DNA of 64,000 nt from positions 1 through 64,000 of the forward strand of contig NZ_SMUV01000065.1 of NCBI RefSeq assembly GCF_004358185.1, read 5' to 3'. Positions within the stretch are counted from its first letter, which is position 1; each line of letters starts with the position of its first letter. The stretch comes from Antarcticimicrobium luteum. GTDB taxonomy: Bacteria > Pseudomonadota > Alphaproteobacteria > Rhodobacterales > Rhodobacteraceae. The translations under genes and the position numbers were made by a program. Under the pieces are notes generated by a model. It had not been told where the DNA came from. It worked only from the letters and a program-made list of their open reading frames with translations, and searched no databases. Positions 58,093-64,000 of this stretch are shown here, piece by piece.

Positions 58093-58691
58093 TCTTCCAT
58101 CTCCAGTACATCCGGGCGCGTGGCCAGCGCGGCCAGCACCCGGTCAACCACCCCCTCGACCGGGGTCTGCGCATCCGAGCGCACCACCAGATCGGCCCGG
58201 GCATAGAGCGGCACCCGCGCCTCGTATAGTTCCTTGAGCGTTTCGTACGGATCGGCGGTCTTCAACAACGGCCGGTGATCGCGGTGGCGCACCCGGTTCC
58301 ACAACACGTCCAGATCGGCGTTCAGCCAGACCGACACGCCCCTGTCCGAGATCATGTCGCGGTTCGCCTCGGACAGGAAAGCGCCGCCGCCGGTCGACAG
58401 AACGCCGCGCGCCTCGGCCAGCAACCGGGCGATCACCTGCGATTCCTTCTTGCGAAAGAACGCCTCGCCGTCGCGGGCGAAAATCTCGGGAATGGTCATG
58501 TTGGCGGCCGCCTCGATCTCGTGATCGCTGTCGAGGAACGGCGCCCGCAGCCGCGCCGCCAGAGCCCGGCCCACGGCGGTCTTGCCGGCGCCCATCATGC
58601 CGACCATGACAACGGTTTTCTTCAGCCGCCCCGGTCTGGGTCCGGTCTTTTTACCGGCCTCGGCGGCAGCGTTATGCTCAATTTCGCTCAT
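58089..58691 (-). CDS. aroK: Shikimate kinase
   Basis: 200 aa. Walker A GMMGAGKT at residues 31-38; shikimate-binding DSDHEIE and the FFRKKE motif (DGEAFFRKKESQVIARLL); lid GVLSTGGGAFLSEANRD. An N-terminal tail of about 24 residues precedes the kinase core. Upstream of aroB, and divergent from the 49-aa protein gene at 58775 with 83 bp between. Confidence 0.97.
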   Translation of the reverse strand: MSEIEHNAAAEAGKKTGPRPGRLKKTVVMVGMMGAGKTAVGRALAARLRAPFLDSDHEIEAAANMTIPEIFARDGEAFFRKKESQVIARLLAEARGVLSTGGGAFLSEANRDMISDRGVSVWLNADLDVLWNRVRHRDHRPLLKTADPYETLKELYEARVPLYARADLVVRSDAQTPVEGVVDRVLAALATRPDVLEMEE

Positions 58692-58774
58692 TCTGTAGTG
58701 AATGACGTGATCTTGCCCAAAAGGCCATATATAACTTGTTCAAAACAGCAGCTGCGCGAGCAGAAGGGACAACC

Positions 58775-58924
58775 ATGGGGCGAGTGATCAAGTATCTGTT
58801 TTACCTTCTTATTCTGGCAGCGATCGGGTTGATCGGCTATGCCTATCTGGGGCCTTGGTTCGGGGCCGATTTCGCACCGCCCAGGACCGAGGTGCGCCAG
58901 CCGGTGACCCTGAATGCGGATTAA
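58775..58924 (+). CDS. 49-aa single-pass membrane protein
   Basis: Starts MGRVIKYLFYLLILAAIGLI, a single hydrophobic helix, then a short soluble tail (WFGADFAPPRTEVRQPV). AGAAGGGAC precedes ATG 58775; the frame from 58736 is longer without support. No function is known. It overlaps the next gene by 11 bp, so the two are coupled and may act together. Confidence 0.7.
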   Translation: MGRVIKYLFYLLILAAIGLIGYAYLGPWFGADFAPPRTEVRQPVTLNAD

Positions 58925-60440
58925 GGCGGCGCTGATCGCGATCTGTCTGCCGCTCGCGGCCCCCGCCGAGGAGCCGCTTTCGGCGATCGACTGGCTGGAA
59001 CAGGCCCACCCCGCCCCCCTGCCCGGCCCGGTCCTGCTGGAGCCGCCGGTGGCCGAACAGGCCCTGCGCCCCGAGATCGAGGTCAGCGCGCTGGAGGCGC
59101 TCGCGCCGCCGCTCGGTCTGGTACCGCCCAGCATTACCGGTCTGCCGGTCGATCTGTGGTATGGCAGCGATGCCGGCCAGCTGTCGCGCCTGATCGCCGA
59201 GGCGCCGGTGCAGAACAGCCCGGCGATGCAGGCGCTGTTCTATACCTTGCTGCTGACCGAGAAGCGGCCGCCGCCGGGCGCGCCGGAGCGGGACGCCGAG
59301 GCGCTGCTGCTGGCGCAGATCGACCGGCTGATCGACCTGGGCGCGACCGACCCGGCGCTGGCGCTGACCGAACTGGCCGGACCGATGCAGTCGCCGGCGC
59401 TGTACCGGCGCTGGTTCGACACCTCGCTGCTGACCGGGGAAGAGGACGCGCCCTGCGCCGCGCTGCGCGACAAGCCCTATCTTTCGCCCGGGTACGCCGC
59501 CACGATCTTTTGCACCATACGGGCGGGCGACTGGCAGACCGCCGCGCTGACGCTGGAGAGCGTCCATGCGCTGGAGCTGCTGCCGCCGGCGCAGCTGGAC
59601 CTGCTCGACCGGTTCCTCAGCCCCGAGATCTTCGAGGGCGCGCCGCCGCTGCCCGCGCCGGAGTCGCCGGATCCGCTGACCTTTCGCCTGTATGAGGCGA
59701 TCGGCGAGCGGGTGCCAAGCACCAGGTTGCCACGGGCCTTTGCCAATGCGGACCTGCGCGATCTTGCCGGCTGGAAGGCCCAGATCGAGGCCGCCGAACG
59801 TCTGACCCGGATCGGCGCGCTGAACCCAAACAAGCTGCTTGGCCTCTATACCGAACGGGCGCCGGCCGCCTCTGGCGGGGTGTGGGACCGGGTGGCGGCG
59901 GTGCAGCGGTTCGACACCGCACTGGGCACCGGCAGCGACGATGCGGTGGCCAAGACCCTGCCCAAAGTCTGGGCCCTGATCCATGACGCAGGGCTCGACG
60001 TGCCCTTTGCCCATCTGTTCGCCGACCGTCTCGAGGTGCACCACCTGGACGGGGCAGCCGCCGCGCTGGCCTGGAGGATCCGGCTGCTCTCGCCACGTTA
60101 CGAGGCGGCGGCGCGCCAGCCGGCGGGTGATGACGCCGCGGATCTTTTCCTTGCCGCGCTGGCCCTGGGCGAGCCGGGCGGCGCCACCGCGACGACCGAT
60201 CAGGCGCGCGCCATCGCCGACGGGTTCGCCCCCGGCGCCGCGCCGCCGCAAGCGCTGCGCGAGGCGCTCGACGCCGGGCAACTGGGCGAGGTGATCCTGC
60301 GCAGCATCGCACTGTTCGACAGCGGCGCGCGGGGCAACCCGGCCGATCTGACCGCGGCGCTCGCCACGCTGCGGCACGTCGGACTTGAGGACACCGCCCG
60401 GCGCGCGGCGCTGCAACTGATGCTGATCGGACGGGGCTGA
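58914..60440 (+). CDS. Exported protein of unknown function
   Basis: 508 aa. Signal peptide at about residues 1-18 (ALIAICLPLAAPAEE). The rest is helical, Ala/Leu/Glu-rich, and suggests a TPR-like or alpha-solenoid fold: repeats such as ALALTELAGPMQSPALYRRW and the short cysteines C (DAPCAALRD and FCTIRA). No known domain is recognised. It overlaps the 49-aa membrane gene at the 5' end and is 1 bp from xerD. Confidence 0.75.
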   Translation: MRIKAALIAICLPLAAPAEEPLSAIDWLEQAHPAPLPGPVLLEPPVAEQALRPEIEVSALEALAPPLGLVPPSITGLPVDLWYGSDAGQLSRLIAEAPVQNSPAMQALFYTLLLTEKRPPPGAPERDAEALLLAQIDRLIDLGATDPALALTELAGPMQSPALYRRWFDTSLLTGEEDAPCAALRDKPYLSPGYAATIFCTIRAGDWQTAALTLESVHALELLPPAQLDLLDRFLSPEIFEGAPPLPAPESPDPLTFRLYEAIGERVPSTRLPRAFANADLRDLAGWKAQIEAAERLTRIGALNPNKLLGLYTERAPAASGGVWDRVAAVQRFDTALGTGSDDAVAKTLPKVWALIHDAGLDVPFAHLFADRLEVHHLDGAAAALAWRIRLLSPRYEAAARQPAGDDAADLFLAALALGEPGGATATTDQARAIADGFAPGAAPPQALREALDAGQLGEVILRSIALFDSGARGNPADLTAALATLRHVGLEDTARRAALQLMLIGRG

Positions 60441-60441
60441 G

Positions 60442-61395
60442 ATGGCGGGGCCGGCGGATCAGCCAGGCTGGATCAGCGCCTTTCTCGAGGCGCAGGCGGC
60501 GGAACTGGGGGCGGCCACGAACACCCAGCTTGCCTATGGGCGCGATCTGAAGGATTTCTCCGGCTGGCTCGACCGCAGGGGCGGCAGCTTTGCCGGCGCC
60601 GACCGCGAGGCGATCGAATCCTATCTGGTCTATTGCGATGCGCAGGGCCTCTCGCGCGCGACACGGGCCCGGCGCCTCTCGGCGATCAAGCAGCTTTATC
60701 GTTTCGCCTTTGAGGAGGGCTGGCGCGAGGACAGCCCGGCGATCCAGATCCGCGGCCCCGGCCGCGACAAACGCCTGCCAAAGACGCTGGACGTGCCGGA
60801 TGTCGACCGGCTGCTCGCGGCGGCGCGCCAGACCGGGCGCAGCCCCGCCGACCGGCTGCGCAACACCTGCCTGATGGAACTGCTCTATGCCACCGGGATG
60901 CGGGTGAGCGAGCTGGTCTCGCTGCCGGCCTCGGCCGCGCGCGGCGATCCGCGCATGCTGCTGGTCATGGGCAAGGGCGGCAAGGAACGGATGGTGCCGC
61001 TGTCGCCGCCGGCGCGCGCGGCACTGGCGGCCTGGCTGGCCGAGCGCGACGCCGCGGAGGAGCGGAGCGCGGAAACGGGCGGCATGGCGTCGCGGTTCCT
61101 GTTTCCCTCGCGCGGCAAGTCGGGGCATCTGACGCGGCACCGGTTCTATCTGCTGATCAAGGAGCTGGCGGTGACCGGCGGTGTCGATCCGGCCCGGGTC
61201 ACGCCCCATACCCTGCGCCATGCCTTTGCCACCCACCTGCTGGCCAATGGCGCCGATCTGCGATCGATCCAGACGCTGCTGGGCCATGCGGACATCTCCA
61301 CCACCGAGATCTACACCCATGTGCTCGATGAGCGTCTGGCCGAACTGGTGCTGGAGCATCACCCGCTGGCGCGCCCAGCCAAAGACGCCGGCTAA
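60442..61395 (+). CDS. xerD: Tyrosine recombinase XerD
   Basis: 317 aa. Catalytic residues: Arg154 (TGMRVSEL), His256 and Arg259 (HTLRHAFATHLL), His282 (LLGHADISTTEIYTHV) and Tyr291. The N-terminal SAM-like domain is present. With XerC it resolves chromosome dimers at dif. I call it XerD from context near aroK; XerC is the alternative. Confidence 0.88.
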   Translation: MAGPADQPGWISAFLEAQAAELGAATNTQLAYGRDLKDFSGWLDRRGGSFAGADREAIESYLVYCDAQGLSRATRARRLSAIKQLYRFAFEEGWREDSPAIQIRGPGRDKRLPKTLDVPDVDRLLAAARQTGRSPADRLRNTCLMELLYATGMRVSELVSLPASAARGDPRMLLVMGKGGKERMVPLSPPARAALAAWLAERDAAEERSAETGGMASRFLFPSRGKSGHLTRHRFYLLIKELAVTGGVDPARVTPHTLRHAFATHLLANGADLRSIQTLLGHADISTTEIYTHVLDERLAELVLEHHPLARPAKDAG

Positions 61396-61467
61396 CCCCC
61401 TGTGCAGGGTTGATATGCGCCCCGCCCGGCCCCATAACCGCAAAAGGACAAAGGGAAAATATTTCCG

Positions 61468-62775
61468 ATGGAGACCACCTCGACCATATTCGACACCGCC
61501 TTTTGGGGAACGGTGGGCGCGATCGTGTTCCTGCTGGTCCTGTCCGCGTTCTTTTCCGGCTCGGAAACCGCGCTGACCGCGGCCTCGCGCGGCAAGCTGC
61601 GCGCCCAGGCGGACAAGGGATCGAATGGGGCGGACAAGGCGCTGCGCATCACCGAGGACAGCGAACGGCTGATCGGTTCGGTCCTTTTGGGCAACAACCT
61701 GGTCAACATCCTCGCCGCCTCCCTGGCCACCGCGCTCTTTACCCGGGTCTTCGGCGAAAGCGGCGTGGCGCTGGCGACGCTGGTGATGACCTTTCTCGTG
61801 CTGATCTTCGCCGAGGTGCTGCCCAAGACCTATGCCATCACAAATTCGGAGAAAGCCGCCGCCGCGGTTGCGCCGGTGATCGGGGTCATCGTCACGCTGT
61901 TCGCCCCCATCGTCGGCGCCGTGCGGCTGCTGGTGCGCGGCGTGCTGCGTTTGTTCGGCGTGCGCATCGACCCCGACAGCCATGTCCTCGCCGTGCGCGA
62001 GGAGATCGCCGGCGCGCTGCAGCTGGGCCATTCCGAGGGCGTGGTCGAGAAAGAGGACCGCGACCGCATCCTCGGCGCGCTCGACCTCAGCGACCGCACC
62101 GTCGAGGAGATCATGCTGCACCGCTCGGGCATCGAGATGATCGACGCAGCCGCCGATCCCCGTGACATCTTTGCGCAATGCGTGAACAGCCCCCATACCC
62201 GGCTGCCGGTGTTCCGCGACGAACCCGAGAACATCATCGGCGTGATCCACGCCAAGGATCTGCTGCGCGCGATCTATACCCACATCGGCGGCGCGGCGGG
62301 CGATGTCGACACCCTCAGCGGGTTTCAGGTCACCGACATGGCCAAGCCGCCCTATTTCGTGCCCGAGACCACCACGCTGGACGACCAGATGCGGCAGTTC
62401 CTGCATCAGCGCACCCATTTCGCGCTGGTGGTGGACGAATACGGCTCGCTTCAGGGGCTGATCACGCTGGAGGACATCCTCGAAGAGATCGTCGGCGAGA
62501 TCACCGACGAATTCGACATCGACGGCGATCACCCGGTGCGCAAGACCGAGGATGGCCATTTTCTGATCGACGGCGCGATGACGATCCGCGATCTCAACCG
62601 CGCCACCGACTGGTCGCTGCCCGATGAAGAGGCCAATACCGTCGCCGGGCTGGTGATCCATGAGGCGCAGATGATCCCCACCGTCGGGCAGGTGTTTTCC
62701 TTTCACGACTTCCGCTTCGAGGTCATCGGGCGCGAAGGCAACCGGGTCACAAAGCTGAAGATCCGACCGCTATGA
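61468..62775 (+). CDS. CNNM/CorC-type transporter-associated protein (hemolysin family)
   Basis: 435 aa. N-terminal CNNM domain with several helices (FSGSETALTAASRGKLRAQA), then two CBS domains (IMLHRSGIEMIDAAADPRDI; FVPETTTLDDQMRQFLHQRT), and the C-terminal CorC_HlyC domain (FSFHDFRFEVIGREGNRVTKL). Members take part in Mg/Co handling or efflux. Starts 72 bp after xerD and overlaps the next gene by 4 bp. Confidence 0.93.
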   Translation: METTSTIFDTAFWGTVGAIVFLLVLSAFFSGSETALTAASRGKLRAQADKGSNGADKALRITEDSERLIGSVLLGNNLVNILAASLATALFTRVFGESGVALATLVMTFLVLIFAEVLPKTYAITNSEKAAAAVAPVIGVIVTLFAPIVGAVRLLVRGVLRLFGVRIDPDSHVLAVREEIAGALQLGHSEGVVEKEDRDRILGALDLSDRTVEEIMLHRSGIEMIDAAADPRDIFAQCVNSPHTRLPVFRDEPENIIGVIHAKDLLRAIYTHIGGAAGDVDTLSGFQVTDMAKPPYFVPETTTLDDQMRQFLHQRTHFALVVDEYGSLQGLITLEDILEEIVGEITDEFDIDGDHPVRKTEDGHFLIDGAMTIRDLNRATDWSLPDEEANTVAGLVIHEAQMIPTVGQVFSFHDFRFEVIGREGNRVTKLKIRPL

Positions 62776-64000
62776 CCCGCCTCTGGGGCGCCGCCTACGA
62801 CTGGTTCGACGCGGTCGTTCTGGAACTGGGGCGCGAGATGCGCTGGTCCTTCCTGCCGCCGCTGATGGTCTATTTCGCCTATGGCGCCTCGGGGCTGACC
62901 TCGGTGGTGGGCACCTTTTTCGTCAAGGACTACCTCGATGTCTCCGCCGCCTTTCTGGCCGGGCTGGGGTTCTGGGTCGGGCTGCCCTGGGCGCTGAAGA
63001 TGCCGATGGGGCATCTGGTCGATCTGATGTGGCGCTGGAAATGGGTGCTGGTGTTCATTGGCGCCGGGCTGATCGCGGCCAGTTTTCTGATCATGTTCGG
63101 GCTGGCCACCGGGGTGTCCTGGATGGCGGAGATGATGCCGGTCACCGCCTGGTTCGTGCTCGCCGCGCTGTTGTCGCCCTGCGGTTACGTGGTGCAGGAC
63201 GCGGTGGCCGACGCGCTCTCGGTCGAGGCGGTGCCAAAGGTGGACGCGGCCGGCGCGCCGCTTGACGAGGACACCCGCCGTGCGATGCACACCACGATGC
63301 AGACGCTGGGGCGGGTGGCGCTGATCGGCGCGCTCTCGGCGGTCGCCGCGCTCAACATCACGCTGTTTTCCGGGATGGACGCGCTGCCCGAGGCGGCCAA
63401 GGGCGCGGTCTATGGCCGGATCTATCTGATCGGGCTGGCGATCCCGGTGATCTCGGTCTCCGGCGTGCTGCTGGCGATGGTGCAGCAGCGCCGCCAGATC
63501 GCCGCGCTGGTGGCCTGCGGCCTGTCCCGCGCCAGTGCCGAGGCGCATTTCGTCCCCGAGGGCGGCGCGGTCAAACCCAACTGGTCCTATTTCATCGGCG
63601 GCGGTGCCTTTGTCGCCCTGTCGGTGACGCTGGGGCTGTCCGATCTGCCCTATTCGCAGGAGGTCATCTTTGCCGGATCGATGGCCATCGTGCTCTTTCT
63701 CATGCGCCAGATCATCGCCGCGCTGGAGCCGGCCAAGGCGCGCGCGCTGGTCGGCACGGCGATCATCATCTTCATCTTCCGCGCGACGCCGCTGCCCGGG
63801 GCCGGAGCCACCTGGTTCACCATCGACGAGTTGGGGTTCGATCAGCAGTTCCTGGCCGTCCTCTCGCTGATCACCTCGGTGCTGACGCTGGTCGGGATGT
63901 TCGTGCTGCGCCCGCTGATGGCCAATCACAGCATCGTCTATATCGTGGTGCTGCTGACGGTTGCGGCCGGGCTGCTGTCACTGCCCAACATCGGCCTTTT
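62772..64000 (+). CDS. MFS/BT1-like membrane transporter (partial, runs off right edge)
   Basis: ATG 62772 overlaps the upstream stop by 4 bp (ATGA). About 409 codons are visible with many hydrophobic helices. The start YFAYGASGLTSVVGTFFVKD with GLPWALKMPMGHLVDL resembles the BT1/folate-biopterin-type branch of MFS. The C-terminus is beyond the window. Substrate unknown. Coupled to the CNNM gene, perhaps as a pair. Confidence 0.7.
   Translation, partial: MTRLWGAAYDWFDAVVLELGREMRWSFLPPLMVYFAYGASGLTSVVGTFFVKDYLDVSAAFLAGLGFWVGLPWALKMPMGHLVDLMWRWKWVLVFIGAGLIAASFLIMFGLATGVSWMAEMMPVTAWFVLAALLSPCGYVVQDAVADALSVEAVPKVDAAGAPLDEDTRRAMHTTMQTLGRVALIGALSAVAALNITLFSGMDALPEAAKGAVYGRIYLIGLAIPVISVSGVLLAMVQQRRQIAALVACGLSRASAEAHFVPEGGAVKPNWSYFIGGGAFVALSVTLGLSDLPYSQEVIFAGSMAIVLFLMRQIIAALEPAKARALVGTAIIIFIFRATPLPGAGATWFTIDELGFDQQFLAVLSLITSVLTLVGMFVLRPLMANHSIVYIVVLLTVAAGLLSLPNIGL

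Noticed and set aside
59617-62706. Minus-strand open frame of 1029 codons
   Set aside because: Antisense to xerD and the CNNM gene; composition is Arg/His/Gly-rich shadow sequence.

Overview
This window looks like a chromosomal segment of a marine-type Rhodobacteraceae (Roseobacter-group, Alphaproteobacteria). The grounds are high GC throughout, the neighbouring ctrA and sciP cell-cycle genes, family-restricted genes (DUF6456, DUF6477, a short DUF1127 protein, a non-pyrrolysine MttB homologue), trmFO for tRNA modification, and the alphaproteobacterial gene orders pyrH-frr-uppS-cdsA-dxr-rseP-bamA-ompH-fabZ-lpxA-lpxI-lpxB and aroB-aroK//xerD. No rRNA, tRNA, CRISPR array, prophage or intact insertion sequence was recognised.

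Layout. 0-4.6 kb: a DUF6456 regulator-like gene cut by the left edge, DUF6477, an MttB-like methyltransferase and a FadL-like outer-membrane porin; two intergenic regions here carry perfect TTAA-N7-TTAA CtrA-type boxes. 4.6-12.8 kb: guaA, two EamA exporters, an uncharacterised P-loop ATPase, metA (acetyl-CoA type by its key residue), an alpha/beta hydrolase, ppk2 and a TetR regulator. 12.9-18.3 kb: rplM-rpsI, a MocR regulator facing a DUF1127 gene across paired palindromes, a TDT/SLAC1 transporter with a perfect FNR-type box, a thioesterase and an enoyl-CoA hydratase. 18.6-30 kb: trmFO-gluQRS, hisI, a NifU-like protein, marC, a 40-codon membrane-protein gene with a LexA-type promoter, recG-ligA, ctrA, sciP and mnmA.

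30.2-42.3 kb is one long minus-strand envelope cluster: UMP kinase, ribosome recycling factor, undecaprenyl-PP synthase, CDP-DAG synthase, DXP reductoisomerase, RseP, a 42-aa membrane protein, BamA, an OmpH-like chaperone, FabZ and lipid A genes. The usual lpxD is not in it. 42.4-50.7 kb: miaA, an AraC regulator and a peptide-type ABC operon (Tat-exported binding protein, two permeases, a fused double ATPase). 50.7-53.2 kb is an accessory-looking stretch with long non-coding gaps, a glycine-zipper protein and an orphan ModA-like protein. 53.2-64 kb: a di-heme peroxidase, a lytic transglycosylase, ssb, a site-2 protease with CBS domains, aroB-aroK, a 49-aa membrane protein and a 508-aa exported unknown, xerD, a CNNM/CorC protein and a transporter cut by the right edge.

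The most interesting signals are regulatory. First, a multi-GAAC LexA-like array drives an otherwise unannotated 40-aa membrane protein beside recG, a candidate SOS-induced membrane peptide. Second, CtrA-type boxes lie before ctrA, possibly sciP, the DUF6456/DUF6477 pair and the FadL-like gene, suggesting a local CtrA circuit. Third, TTGTA/TACAA palindromes link the MocR regulator to the DUF1127 gene.
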